A stretch of 64,000 nt of DNA from Ashinkailepas kermadecensis (GCA_034440615.1 JAOTOM010004279.1:28501-92500), one strand, 5' to 3'. Numbered from the stretch's first letter, positions 42,677-55,404 are shown. A program made the numbers and translations. The notes: a model not told the origin generated them from the sequence alone.

Positions 42677-42995
42677 CGCCCCGGTACCTCAATTGGTTAG
42701 AGAGCTGGGCTGCACAGGCCAGTGCACAACCCTGTCCTGGCAAGACGGGGTTCGAGTCGCTTCACGCGTCCACATTTAGTCCCCGGCTGGGAGGGTCAGT
42801 TGGTAACTGGCCCGATAGGGCCGGGGACGAGCTACCGGGCGGCCGTGTCGATGCATTGACGGCACGTTAAAGCCTCTGTCAAAATTCTGCCGTTAAGCTG
42901 CAATTCATGGATCGGGTGTTGGGGCCAGGGTTCACGTAACAAGCTCTGCTTAGGAACAGTATCCTAGTCCATGAAGCCCAGCTTCGAACTAAATT
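42677..42995 (+). mobile_element. SINE family B, tRNA-derived, full length
   Basis: Head CCGCCCCGGTACCTCAATTG, GTTAGAGAGCTGGGC holds a decayed A box; GGGGTTCGAGTCGC near 42748 is a B box. Body GGGAGGGTCAGTTGGTAACT, GGCCCGATAGGGCCGGGGAC; 3' part GCCGTTAAGCTGCAATTCAT to AGCTCTGCTTAGG..CCATGAAGCC. Copies at 11560 and 42121 are reverse. Confidence 0.75.
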
Positions 42996-44186
42996 TCTTC
43001 ACTACGTATGTGTACATAGACTAAAAGCAAAGTCTGAATTTTGAGACGAAAATTAACTAACCTTGCTGATTCCAAGGACAGTAATTTGATTTTTTTTCTT
43101 CATAAAATCTAACGGCTAAAGAATCCAGTAAATTTGAGAACCAATTGTTTTCTTTGAGGGCCCAGTTCACCCTAACCTGTGGCCCCGCTCACAACAAATC
43201 AAAACTGAATCGGAAAAATCATGTATGATTTTGGTATCTGTTATCAGGTAGTCGAGAGTAATAGACGTAGTCGAGAGTAATAGAAGTAGTTGACTGAACA
43301 GTCGTTGTGAGTGGTGCAGCCGCAAGAGCTTAGTAAAACAATTGGCCATGACGGATGATGCACATTTTTCTTCAATATGAAACAATGTTTCAAGGACAAT
43401 CTGAAGACCAAACGTTACATGAAAGCTCAATTGGAAAAGGTTGAAGGAAAAACTCCATCCAAGGAAACGTAATCAGATATTTTACGTCTTATGTCTTTCT
43501 GTACTGGTCAGTGGTACTGGTCTTAAACTTGGCAGTGGTACTGGTCTTACATTTTGGAATTAAGGGAGACTTGCCCTTATTTGGAGAGGGAAGGTTGGGT
43601 CGGCAGCTCCTGACAGCCGTTGGCAGCACAGTTGGAACTTCACGAGCAGCCGATGTATGAACCCAACCGCGCGAACATTTCTATGCGCTGAATGTCATAC
43701 ACAATGGACTGGCTGCTGGAACTTGACAGGGTGACGTCTGATCGGCAGTTTTCAGATATTTGCCTGGTGCGCCGCGGTGGCTGATATCATCCATGGGTGA
43801 AGTTCTCCCTTCCACGGGCTGGTGGGCAGGTGCAGCCCCCCCCCCCCCTCCAAGGCTGCTCTCCATGTGCTCTTGAATGTTGACATGGCGTTAGCATGGC
43901 AATCATAGCTCCACATCATAGGTCACGGCGGTATTGTGTATTGTTGCTGACAAAGTCAGGGTATGTGTGTATTCTTGCCTATGTTCTTCCTTACAAACTT
44001 ATACAATATAGAGGATAAGCGGCAATTTGCTAGCAAGGTAAAACTTGTAAGATTGTATTCACTAGTCTGACAGGTGAGATGTAAATGGAAGAAAGCGAAG
44101 TATACGTGTACTTGCCGCGAAATATTCAGCGAAATAAACCCACTGTTTTAAGCCAGTGATATGAAACATGCGTCTCCTCCCGCAAA
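42996..44186. other. Stretch without a recognised feature
   Basis: No gene, array or transposon domain recognised; a (C)11 run lies near 43840. Confidence 0.45.
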
Positions 44187-44750
44187 GAGTACTCGTATGC
44201 ACCACACGTTCTCGGCAGTTCCCGGTCCCCACGTCACCGTACATGGTGTGCCGGGTCGGCGTGTTCATCCCGACAGACTCCACAGGTGTTGCGATGTCGA
44301 GTACTCGTATGCACCACACGTTCTCGGCAGTTCCCAGTCCCCACGTCACCGCACATGGTGTGCCGGGTCGGCATGTTCATCCCGACAGACTCCACAGGTG
44401 TTGCGATGTCGAGTACTCGTATGCACCACACGTTCTCGGCAGTTCCCAGTCCCCACGTCACCGCACATGGTGTGCCAGGTCGGCACGTTCATCCCGACAG
44501 ACTCCACAGGTGTTGCGATGTCGAGTACTCGTATGCACCACACGTTCTCGGCAGTTCCCGGTCCCCACGTCACCGTACATGGTGTGCCGGGTCGGCGTGT
44601 TCATCCCGACAGACTCCACAGGTGTTGCGATGTCGAGTACTCGTATGCACACACGTTCTCGGCAGTTCCCGGTCCCCTTGCCGGGTCGGCATGTTCATCC
44701 CGACAGACTCCACAGGTGTTGCGATGTCGAGTACTCGTACCAAAGCGAAC
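44187..44750. repeat. 112-bp satellite, five copies
   Basis: Unit begins GAGTACTCGTATGCACCACA and holds CGTTCTCGGCAGTTCCCGGT, TGTGCCGGGTCGGC, CGACAGACTCCACAGGTGTT. Copies are >95% alike; the fifth has a deletion of about 30 bp. Open frames across all phases are artefacts. Confidence 0.97.
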
Positions 44751-45900
44751 GCCAGGGTATTTATTAGCCGTGCAGGGTAGCGAGAGGCCAGGTTATCTCA
44801 CGGCCGTGCTGCCGTTAATGTGCGCACAATGACGTCACGACTTGACGTGTGCGAATGTGTCGTGTGAGAGCATGTACCTCTATACCTTGTGATCATCAGC
44901 TGAGCTGGTCAATATACATCCACCGCATGCGTGAGTCGAGTATTTGTGGATTGGACTGGACGCTGCACACTGATCTGCATTGCTTACTTCGTCCACATCC
45001 TGAGGTAGTCAAGCGAAACGGCATGCGACTCGTCCGGAAGCGGTTGAACCCGTTGAACCCCGATCACTTTCTTCGCGCCGAACTATTCTGGAGTGCTGTG
45101 TTGCCCCGTAACCGCCTGGTAGTGTTGTGTGGTTCTTCCAATTTTTCCTTGATGGGGATTCACTGCCAGTGAAACGTCCCCGTGCCCGTGACGACGATAA
45201 TTCTGGTAGTGATTAACCTCCCTGGAAATCCCCCACCCCGCAACGGCCAACTCTCGCACTACCCACGGAGTGAAATATCTGTGAAGTGCTCCTCATGGGT
45301 CGAATGGGCGGAAGTTTAAAGCCAGTTCAGAACTGCTCATTGGCACGGTCACCGATTCATGCAGGGAATTCCTCCCGACATCTGAATAACAAACGATTTT
45401 TTTTGTCGCGAGACGGGGTGTTCGGTTTCTTGCAGCTGCTTCTACCTCTCTGGAAAAAAAAACACTTGCTTCCGACAGGGAATACAGGAGGAAACAAACG
45501 GGGTGGCGAAATTCCCATCCAGTCGCTGTCGCTTCATTTATGCACGTTTCCGTATCATATTCATCGTTCGACAAGCAATGAGCAGGTCTTCGCACGATCA
45601 TCAGATAGTGTTTCAGAAAGTCGTAGGCGTACTTAGGACGCACTAGTACCAGACAATTATGCCTCAAATTATACATTTTATATGTGTCAACTATTTCTGC
45701 TTATGCCGTTCTGCTCATGTCGATAGCATTCTGCTTCCTAAGCGTCTACGTCATAGTTATGTGATTAAAAAATTGACTGGCCCTTTCCAGATGAGCGGTT
45801 ATTGCTGCAAAAGCACAGAATTACGATAATCAAGCAAAGTAGCATTTCACTTTTTTCCTTTGACGATTTCTGCTTCCCTCGCCTTTGTTCAATCTCTCAG
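44751..45900. other. Stretch without a recognised feature
   Basis: Open frames at 44849-45172 and 45286-45676 have no recognisable domain or coding bias. Confidence 0.4.
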
Positions 45901-45935
45901 ATCCAGACTGGACCGGGCACTGAGCTGGGAGCCAG
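45901..45935 (+). CDS. Candidate exon, gene B block (12 residues)
   Basis: Acceptor GTTCAATCTCTCAG, then 35 nt read IQTGPGTELGA, then GTGCTG. Phase 0 in, phase 2 out, fitting the next exon, and fitting the alternative donor at 39571. The exon end plus donor is the founder of the 73-bp array that follows, a pattern seen at other exons. Very short, so uncertain. Confidence 0.35.
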
Positions 45936-46215
45936 GTGCTGGGCGGAGCTCTCGTGATGTCCCATGGCTCTATCCCGACCATGAGCAGGTGGACGCTGAG
46001 CGGGGCAGGTGCTGGGCGGCCCCCTCCTAGAGTCCCGTGGCTCTATCCCGACCATGAGGAGTTGGAAGCTGAGCGGGGCAGGTGCTGGGCGGCCCCCTCC
46101 TAGAGTCCCGTGGCTCTATCCCGACCATGAGGAGTTGGAAGCTGAGCGGGGCAGGTGCTGGGCGGCCGCGTCATGGAGTCATGACTCTATCCTGACTATG
46201 AGCAGGAGGTGGAGG
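45920..46215. repeat. 73-bp minisatellite across an exon border
   Basis: Units contain GCTGAGCGGGGCAGGTGCTG, GGCGGCCCCCTCCTAGAGTC, CCGTGGCTCTATCCCGACCA, TGAGGAGTTGGAA. The first unit (CTGAGCTGGGAGCCAGGTGC..) includes the end and donor of the exon at 45901. Three to four copies. Confidence 0.88.
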
Positions 46216-46268
46216 GATGAGTTTCTCTGAGTCGACAGGGCCTGCCCCGCCGTGTCCTGTTCTTGCAG

Positions 46269-46361
46269 GGACGGAGCCGTGGACCTTCTGTCTGTACTTA
46301 CCGACGGTCTATTTAACGTGCTTACTGAGGGGGAAACTGCCCCATGCCCAGCCCACCCCCA
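46269..46361 (+). CDS. Candidate exon, gene B block (31 residues)
   Basis: Acceptor CCTGTTCTTGCAG (good pyrimidine tract), donor GTGAGC. The first base completes a codon from the previous exon; 30 codons and 2 nt. Peptide DGAVDLLSVLTDGLFNVLTE, GETAPCPAHP: amphipathic helix then a Pro tail. If the donor is not used, TGA follows at once, so this could be a terminal exon. The next called exon (50261) is phase 0, so either one exon between them is missing or the chain ends here. Confidence 0.4.
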
Positions 46362-46725
46362 GTGAGCAGGTTCGCTCCCGTAGCCACGGATTGTTGCCCA
46401 CCTACTAAAGCTACCTATCGTGGGCTGTTACACATCTTGTAATACAGGTATTAGGTACAGGTGTAGGTCTGCATAAAGGTCTACGTGAAGGAACTGAAAT
46501 ATACTCATTGAGAAATTGATTTTTTTAAAACAGGGATACAAAAATGCACAACGAAACGTTTATCTGAATATTTATCACCTTGTTTTTTGTTTAAAGAAAA
46601 GGTAGCGCCAGAGTGGAACAACATGCAACTAACACCGTAGATGTACTAAGGATGCAACGACGGCTCTGAAATGACGACTCTGAAGCATGCACCTATTTGT
46701 TGATATGCTCATGATCTCTAGCATT

Positions 46726-47425
46726 CAGTGGCATATCCAGGGGCATATCCAGAGCTCGTGCCGCCCCCCAAAAAAAAAATCGCGCCGGGGCCCCAAAAAA
46801 TCCCATCGGAGCCCGAAACATCACGACGGTTCCTCCCCCACCCAACCCACACAAATCGTGCGGTGGCCCTAAATTTACACCGGGACACGATACAATCAAG
46901 TCGGAGCCCCGAAAAATAAAGCAGGGACGACGTAAAATCAACACTGGCCGGGAAAATCTATCCGAGGCACCACCAATCACGCTATGGGCTTAAAAATCGC
47001 GTAGGGCTCCGCGAAGAAAAGCGCACCAGGCCGCAAAAGAGTCACGCGTGGTCCCAAAATTCGTCTCGGCGCCCAAAAATATCCCAATTGGAGCCCAAAA
47101 ATCGAGCTGAGGTCCCTAAACATCACTCCGGGTCCCGAAAAAGCGACCCCGGCTCAGAAAATTCAGATGTCCCGAAAATCGCGTCAGTCCCAGAAAACTC
47201 ATGTCAGGGCCCGGACAACTCGTGTCAGGGCCCGGACAACTCGCGTCCGTGTCCGAATGATCGCGCTGTGGCTTCGAAAAATCGCACTGAGGTCCAAAAA
47301 TTATCGTCGGGAGCCCCCAAAATATGCCCAGCAGGGCCACACAAATCTCATTGGGACCCGAAAAATAATATGGCCGGAGCCCACCCAAAAATCAGCCGGG
47401 ATGCCTAAAAATTGCCGTGCCCGGA
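46726..47425. repeat. A/C-run satellite block 2, with CAGTGGCATATCCAGG start
   Basis: Same type as 2761-4400: AAAAATCGCGCCGGGGCCCC, AAAAATCCCATCGGAGCCC and so on, ~21-bp spacing. It starts with CAGTGGCATATCCAGG, the terminus seen on hAT-type miniature elements, suggesting the satellite expanded inside such an element. Confidence 0.7.
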
Positions 47426-48059
47426 CACACTGCCTTCCCAAATCTACTAAAACACAGAACACGCACAATCACAGGGCAGAAAAAGTGCAACGACGAAAAA
47501 CAGGAAAGGAGGTGACGGATGTCACTTCGCTCGAAACGAAAAGTATAAATGACAAGAAATGGCGGGTCTCGTAAATGAAGAATATAACTGTGCTGGATAA
47601 GCGGCGACTCGGGCCGATTGGCGCAGCGGGGTGGTCGGCGAGCTTCGACAGCAGCGGTCAAACCTTGTGCGAATAGTACTGAACACTCCATGCTCCAACG
47701 TTGCGTTTTATTAGCTTAGCTTCATCAGGGAATAATGAGAAACTCTCTAACAAAGTTAAGATAATGAAAGGTCGGGAGAACTTCATACTACTCCTGCACT
47801 GGGTCATCCTGCACCCATCACTAGCGGGCCCAGGTAACACACGAGGGTCACACCACTACTGCGCCGACCACAACCGGGCCCAGGTACCTCGCGGGGACCA
47901 CACACTCCTGCTCTACTGTGCCAACCAACTAACTGAAACACGAATATACGTATCATGAACTAGCGTCAGCGTACAACGCACTACCCTTGGCTTGAGTAGC
48001 GTGCATACTAAACCTTCCAGGTGGTACAAATTACCTCTGTCGCGCGGCACTGAAGACTA
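47426..48059. other. Stretch without a recognised gene
   Basis: A tRNA-like start (GGGCCGATTGGCGCAGCGGG near 47612) may be a decayed SINE head; nothing else is recognised. Confidence 0.4.
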
Positions 48060-48225
48060 GCTGGCTGGAATTAGTTTTACGACGCGTCGACTGTTTTGGT
48101 CATTGGATTAGCACCGCTAATCTACGCCGACCGGCCGCCGGCGAAGAGTAGCGACAGATGGGACTCGAACCCACACTTTTTGGTTGGGAGATGAGCATCC
48201 CACTGCTAGACTAGTCTCCCCTGTA
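48060..48225 (-). mobile_element. SINE family A related copy, reverse, with tRNA-like head
   Basis: The reverse complement starts GGGGAGACTAGTCTAGCAGT (A-box-like), has B box GGGTTCGAGTCCC, then CGCTACTCTTCGCCG, CGGTCGGCGTAGATTAGC and tail CGACGCGTCGTAAAAC. Same architecture as 38125 with a different tRNA-like head. Confidence 0.7.
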
Positions 48226-48414
48226 CTGTACCAAGCAAACAAAAATCAAAATCGTGGGTCAAAAATGTGGTATTGCAGATATTGCAGCCACAACGCTAAC
48301 ATTGGCTTCGCCAACACCAATGTTCTCCAAGTGTGCATTGCTTAACCCCAGAGCTGCCGGGTGCAGGGGTAAATTTTGCCCCCATTCCTCAGGGTTTTTT
48401 TTCTTCTGAGGTAG

Positions 48415-49125
48415 CCTTAGAACACGTGTCGCGATCACGTTCAAATGTGGCATACCTGCTGACAATGGGATAGCGGATCTTTTGGGATAGCTCACATTCT
48501 TGCCTTGGAGCCCAAGGTTACCGAGCCAGACGAGTTCAATGGTAGGTGGCCGGTTTCTAAAAGCGCAATTTTATGGTACTTTTCCAAAAGCCGTCAACTA
48601 GTGTTTGCTAGATACCTAAAAGGTTTACGTTTCGATTTATGCGTATTTGTCTAACGATACCACAAATGTGGCTTAGGTGGTTTCAGATCGGGTTACAAAG
48701 TCACGTCAAGGTCAATACTATATTTCTGCATCATTGCATTTGCTGCATCCATACTACATCTCTGCATCCATAGGTTTTTAATCCAGGAAGCATACCGCAA
48801 AAACAAATAACATTTGATAGAGCGCATCGTCTTCTACAAGTGTGCACGGTTTCCGGTCGCTATCAGGTCAAGTCACGGAGATTACGGAGGTCACGGACGG
48901 AAAAGCCACACCTGCACCATCTGCGCAGAAATGACGAAGTGTCGAAATGCAATTGGTCGTCGTTTTAGGTAGCTGAGTGATATCACACCATCTTAATACA
49001 TGAGTTGAAATATCTTCTCCGTGTAGTTTAATGATTGCACCTCTTTGACCCTTTCAAGGTCTTCCTAGGTCAATGTGATCCAGGTGACACGGACTGGCGT
49101 AACTTGGTCCTCTTTTAGCAGGAAA
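48415..49125 (+). repeat. ~700-bp dispersed repeat, copy 2
   Basis: Collinear with 20375-21065 (TGGTACTTTTCCAAAAGC, TTTGATAGAGCGCATCGTCT, CGCAGAAATGACGAAGTGTC, TTCCTAGGTCAATGTGATCC). Confidence 0.7.
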
Positions 49126-50232
<1,107 letters not shown>

Positions 50233-50260
50233 AACAGTTTGGGTACGCTGTCGTTTTCAG

Positions 50261-50653
50261 GAGGGCGGTAGCGACGATGGCGCTGACGTGGCTGCGGTGG
50301 AGGCCATGTTCGGACGACTACAGCTAGAGCTGTGCATGCTCGCCGACACCCTGAGCCAGGGCCATGCGGAGCCAATGGTTGAAGCTGGCCAGGCGGCGGC
50401 ACCACTGCCGGCTGACACGGAGACTGACCGGCGCGTGTCTCTGGAGGCGGCGGCGCCTCTACCGGCTGACACGGAGACTGACCGGCACGTGTCCCTGGAG
50501 GCGGGGACGCAGCGGTCGGCTGACACGGAGACTGACCGGCACGTGTCCCTGGAGGCGGGGACGCCGCGGTCGGCTGACACGGAGACTGACCGGCGCGTGT
50601 CTCTGGAGACGGCCACCGATCAACCCGGCAATGAAACCCCCACCGACTACCCG
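50261..50653 (+). CDS. Gene B block exon with four ~18-aa repeats (131 residues)
   Basis: Acceptor GCTGTCGTTTTCAG, donor GTGAGC, phase 0 both sides. It starts with an acidic stretch and a helix (VAAVEAMFGRLQLELCMLAD, TLSQGHAEPM), then four copies of ADTETDRRVSLEA(A/G)xxxP (54-bp repeats; R/H alternates), then PTDYP. The repeats conserve ADTETDR.VSLE at the protein level, so they are probably translated. The window's longest exon. Confidence 0.7.
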
Positions 50654-50890
50654 GTGAGCAGCATCCCCGAACGGCTTCAAACCAACCGACTACCCGGCTT
50701 CAAACCCCCACCAACTACCCGGTGAGCAGCATCCCCGAACGGCTTCAAACCAACCGACTACCCGGCTTCAAACCCCCACCGACTACCCGGTGAGCAGCAT
50801 CCCCGAACGGCTTCAAACCAACCGACTACCCGGCTTCAAACCCCAACCGACTACCCGGTGAGCAGCATCCCCGAACGGCTTCAAACCAGG
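50640..50890. repeat. 68-bp array of the exon end and donor
   Basis: Four units, each with CCGACTACCCGGTGAGCAGC, ATCCCCGAACGGCTTCAAAC. CCGACTACCCG is the end of the 50261 exon and GTGAGC its donor, so the junction is copied at 50653, 50721, 50789 and 50857. Confidence 0.95.
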
Positions 50891-51429
50891 TCCTCACTTC
50901 CCGTGTTTCCAGAATTATGTGCCGGATCGCCCTGTCTTCCCAGTGTGTGGTCTTCAAACTGCATTTGATTGATACGTGCGAGACTGCGACTTGGTGTGTG
51001 AACCAAGTTCAAGAGGCTGACCAGGCAGCAGGCATACGCCAACTACCGTGCTTATTTAGCTGCAGCCTCACCAACACTAACATCGTCCCCACACTGCCGG
51101 GAGTCGGTTTAAAGCGACTTCAAGTGATTACAAGAGGGTGCTTCGTTATTTGAGCGTTAATGCTGTGTGATGACGTGTGTTATGTGTGAGCGCTCACTAG
51201 AGGTGGCACTAAAGGTAGAGATGACCACACCACATTTGGCGACCGTCACCACTGATCGGGTATGTGCCCGGCGCCGACAAGTGCAGCTGTGTGGTGGGGC
51301 GGCGCAGTTGTACTGCATCCGTACAGCCACGGCTCATTGGGACCAACAGAGGCGTGCTGCAGGCACTGTGTGTGGTGGGCATCCGCCTCCACCTCACTCA
51401 ATTTGTCCAGCACTCTGCCACCGCTGCCA

Positions 51430-52030
51430 TCCGCTCCCTACACTGACCACGACTGCCTGCACTGATCACCACTCCGTACACTGATCACCACTCCGTACAC
51501 TGATCACCACTCCGTACACTGACCACCACTCCGTACACTGACCACCACTCCGTACACTGACCACGACTGCCTGCACTGATCACCACTCCGTACACTGATC
51601 ACCACTCCGTACACTGACCATCACCTCCTACACTGTCCACCACTCCGTACACTCGCCACCACTCCGTACACCGTCCACCACTTCGTACACTCGCCACCAC
51701 TCCGTACACTGACCACCACTCCGTACACCGTCCACCACTTCGTACACTCGCCACCACTCCGTACACTGACCACCACTCCGTACACCGTCCACCACTCCGT
51801 ACACTGACCACCACTCCGTACACCGTCAACCACTCCGTACACTGATCACCACTCCGTACACTGACCATCACCTCGTACACTGTCCACCACTCCGTACACT
51901 CGCCACCACTCCCTATACTGTCCACCACTCCGTACACTGTTCACCACTCCGTACACTGTCCATCACCCCGTATACCGACCACCACTCCCTGCACTGATCA
52001 CCGCTCTGTACACTGACCACCACTGCGTGC
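51430..52030. repeat. 19-bp minisatellite
   Basis: About 30 copies of CCACCACTCCGTACACTGA with GAC/GAT/GTC/CGC variants. Ends ~130 bp before the next exon. Confidence 0.95.
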
Positions 52031-52162
52031 ACTGTCCTGAATTTTGTGTATGCAGTGTCATCGACTTTTTGCACTGCCCTCCACCTTGTTCACTCTTCTC
52101 CGAGTTGTTCAACGTGTCCACTCTGAGCCGCACTCGACATGGCAACCTGACGTGACACCCAG

Positions 52163-52306
52163 CTCAGCTGCCCTGAGTGCGCCTCTGAGATGACGGTGGC
52201 TCGGCAGGGCTCCGGAAGGCTGCCAACGGGAGTGTGCTGCAGTCATCAGTGGCAGCTGGCTGAGCAGCGACAACTCACCGACCGGCTGACCACGCTACTC
52301 CAGCAG
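52163..52306 (+). CDS. Gene B block exon with CPEC motif (48 residues)
   Basis: Acceptor GACGTGACACCCAG, donor GTAAGC, phase 0 both sides, matching its neighbours. Peptide LSCPECASEMTVARQGSGRL, PTGVCCSHQWQLAEQRQLTD, RLTTLLQQ: a Cys-rich start (CPEC..CC) followed by coiled coil. A second possible acceptor at 52242 would give only the HQWQLAEQ.. part and would be out of phase. The 3' end founds the 62-bp array. Confidence 0.65.
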
Positions 52307-53263
52307 GTAAGCGTCAGCTGGCTCAGCAGCGACAGCTCACCGACCGGCTGACCACGCTACTCCAGCAGGTAAGCGTCAGCTGGCTCAGCAGCGACAGCTC
52401 ACCGACCGGCTGACCACGCTGCTCCAGCAGGTAAGCGTCAGCTGGCTCAGCAGCGACAACTCACCGACCGGCTGACCACGCTACTCCAGCAGGTAAACAT
52501 CAGCTAGGTCAGCAGCGACAGCTCACCGACCGGCTGACCACGCTACTCCAGCAGGTAAGCGTCAGCTGGCTCAGCAGCGACAGCTCACCGACCGGCTGAC
52601 CACGCTACTCCAGCAGGTAAACATCAGCTAGGTCAGCAGCGACAGCTCACCGACCGGCTGACCACGCTACTCCAGCAGGTAAGCGTCAGCTGGCTCAGCA
52701 GCGACAGCTCACCGACCGGCTGACCACGCTACTCCAGCAGGTAAACATCAGCTAGGTCAGCAGCGACAGCTCACCGACCGGCTGACCACGCTACTCCAGC
52801 AGGTAAGCGTCAGCTGGCTCAGCAGCGACAGCTCACCGACCGGCTGACCACGCTACTCCAGCAGGTAAACATCAGCTAGGTCAGCAGCGACAGCTCACCG
52901 ACCGGCTGACCACGCTACTCCAGCAGGTAAGCGTCAGCTGGCTCAGCAGCGACAGCTCACCGACCGGCTGACCACGCTACTCCAGCAGGTAAACATCAGC
53001 TAGGTCAGCAGCGACAGCTCACCGACCACGCTACTCCAGCAGGTAAACACCGGCTGACCACGCTGCTCCAGCAGGTAAGCGTCAGCTGACTCAGCAGCGA
53101 CAGCTCACCGACCGGCTGACCACGCTGCTCCAGCAGGTAAACACCAGCTGGGTCAGCAGCGACAGCTCACCGACCGGCTGACCACGCTACTCCAGTAGGT
53201 AAACACCAGCTGACCACGCTGCTCCAGCAGGTAAACACCAGCTGACCACGCTGCTCCAGTAGG
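52307..53263 (+). repeat. 62-bp array of exon end and donor
   Basis: About 15 units: GTAAGCGTCAGCTGGCTCAG, CAGCGACAGCTCACCGACCG, GCTGACCACGCTACTCCAGC, AG. From CAGCTGGC to CTCCAGCAG every unit repeats the exon end (QLAQQRQLTDRLTTLLQQ) in front of a donor GTAAGC or GTAAAC. Later units alternate with GTAAACATCAGCTAGGTC variants, showing that pairs were amplified. Confidence 0.95.
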
Positions 53264-54359
53264 TATCAATCAATCAATCAATCAATCAATCCTTGTATTG
53301 GTACCAAGAGACACTCAGTATCAAATGTCAAAAACGCTAAAAAAAAAGAAGGGGTGGGACAGGAGGCTACTAAAACATTAAAAACACATGCATACAATAC
53401 TCAAACATTCCCACGTACAGCTCTTTTCAGCGCCTCCTTCAGCTTAAACTTAAAAGCCAGTCGCATATTCTCGGCCCTAACTTCCTCGGGGAGACTGTTC
53501 CAAAGAACTGCAGCACGGTACATGAAAGAGCGTTGCGCAAAAGAAGTTTTCAGGCGTGGGCGCTCTACTGAAAACGGTGTTGATTGCGTAGATCGAGAGC
53601 TGACATCACTTCTCAATGTCACAAGATCACGCAGGGTTTCAGGTGCTCCCGAGTGATGCACTGCAAGATGAACCAGTGAGCAATCCCTAATGTCGACAAA
53701 GCGTTGTAAGCTAGGCCAGCCTAACCGCTCAATAACATGCGATATATGACCATAGCGAGAGGTCCTAGTTATGATCCTAGCCGCCCTCATTATGACTTTT
53801 TGGATTCGCACGCGCTCGGTGTCACATGCAGCAGACCAGATTGAGCAACAGTACATTACATGGGGGAAAACCAGTGCAAGCACTAACTTCGACAGCGTTT
53901 CTTCAGTAAGAGAACGTACATGCTTGGCTAGAGGAAAGATAATGCGGTTACATTTCTTAGCAATATCGCCAATTTGTTCACTCCATGTTAACGATTCGTC
54001 CATGGTCACACCCAGGTTTTTGATAGATGAGACACGTGAAATATCCGATCCAAGAACAGAGAGGCTGATGCTAGGCAGCCGCGCGATCATCTGGCGAGAA
54101 CCAAAAATCACAAATTGCGTTTTAGATGGGTTGAGATTGAGAAGATTTACACGGTACCACGAGCACATAGTTTCCAAGCACGATTCGAGACGGCGTTTGG
54201 CATACATTATGTCCTCCAATTTCGATGACAACATCGCCTGTGTGTCGTCAGCGTAAGCAACGACTTTAAAGACATCACCTATGTGTGAGAGAAGATCATT
54301 TGTGTACAACAAAAACAGAATTGGACCACACAAACTTCCTTGTGGAACACCACAGGAAG
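53264..54359 (-). mobile_element. CR1/L2-like non-LTR retrotransposon, 5'-truncated
   Basis: Minus-strand frame of ~315 codons without a stop starts within the RT at GVPQGSLCGPILFLLYTNDL, followed by the catalytic YADDTQ and the NLNPSKTQFVIFGSR motif, and ends with LWNSLPEEVR..FKFKLKEAL, as in CR1/L2 C-termini. There is ~135 bp of 3' UTR and a (GATT)n tail at 53264-53291. Endonuclease and N-terminal RT are absent (dead on arrival). It lies in the middle of the exon-derived array; its first residues in any translation are array sequence. Confidence 0.9.
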
Positions 54360-55355
54360 GTAAACACCAGCTGACCACGCTGCTCCAGTAGGTAAACACC
54401 GGCTGACCACGCTACTCCAGTAGGTAAACACCGGCTGACCACGCTACTCCAGTAGGTAAACACCAGCTGACCACGCTGCTCCAGTAGGTAAACACCAGCT
54501 GACCACGCTGCTCCAGTAGGTAAACACCGGCTGACCACGCTACTCCAGTAGGTAAACACCAGCTGACCACGCTGCTCCAGTAGGTAAACACCAGCTGACC
54601 ACGCTACTCCAGTAGGTAAACACCAGCTGACCACGCTACTCCAGCAGGTAAACACCAGCTGACCACGCTGCTCCAGCAGGTAAACACCGGCTGACCACGC
54701 TACTCCAGTAGGTAAACACCAGCTGACCACGCTGCTCCAGTAGGTAAACACCAGCTGGCCACGCTACTCCAGTAGGTAAACACCAGCTGACCACGCTACT
54801 CCAGCAGGTAAACATCAGCTGACCACGCTGCTCCAGCAGGTAAACACCGGCTGACCACGCTACTCCAGTAGGTAAACACCAGCTGACCACGCTACTCCAG
54901 CAGGTAAACACCAGCTGACCACGCTGCTCCAGTAGGTAAACACCGGCTGACCACGCTACTCCAGTAGGTAAACACCAGCTGACCACGCTACTCCAGCAGG
55001 TAAACACCAGCTGACCACGCTGCTCCAGTAGGTAAACACCGGCTGACCACGCTGCTCCAGCAGGTAAACACCAGCTGACCACGCTGCTCCAGCAGGTGAA
55101 CACCAGCTGACCACGCTACTCCAGTAGGTAAACACCGGCTGACCACGCTACTCCAGTAGGTAAACACCAGCTGACCACGCTGCTCCAGTAGGTAAACACC
55201 GGCTGACCACGCTACTCCAGTAGGTAAACACCAGCTGACCACGCTGCTCCAGTAGGTAAACACCGGCTGACCACGCTACTCCAGCAGGTAAACACCAGCT
55301 GACCACGCTGCTCCAGTAGGTAAACACCAGCTGACCACGCTGCTCCAGCAGGTGA
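54360..55355 (+). repeat. 32-bp array, short version of the exon-donor unit
   Basis: About 31 units of GTAAACACCAGCTGACCACG, CTGCTCCAGYAG: the last part of the 62-bp unit. Many units have CAG changed to TAG just before the donor. Continues the array interrupted by the CR1-like insertion. Confidence 0.95.
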
Positions 55356-55368
55356 ACACCAGCTGCAG

Positions 55369-55404
55369 ATGCTCACTGACGCTGCTCCGGAAATCCGGCC
55401 AACT
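55369..55404 (+). CDS. Weak candidate exon (12 residues)
   Basis: AG-ATG CTC ACT... reads MLTDAAPEIRPT and is followed by GTGACG, phase 0 both sides. Splice sites are ordinary and the exon is tiny; the flanking exons also join in phase without it. Confidence 0.2.

Noticed and set aside
44161..44832. 223-codon frame and overlapping frames
   Set aside because: Translation of a 112-bp satellite in several frames.
44849..45172. 107-codon frame ending VLCGSSNFSLMGIHCQ
   Set aside because: No recognisable domain, no splice or promoter context; could not be supported.
47585..47680. Second tRNA-like start near 47612
   Set aside because: Only an A-box-like segment; no convincing B box, so not listed as a SINE.
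54296..55263. Minus-strand frames of 91-155 codons (repeat of YLLEQRGQLVFT)
   Set aside because: Antisense translation of the 32-bp array.
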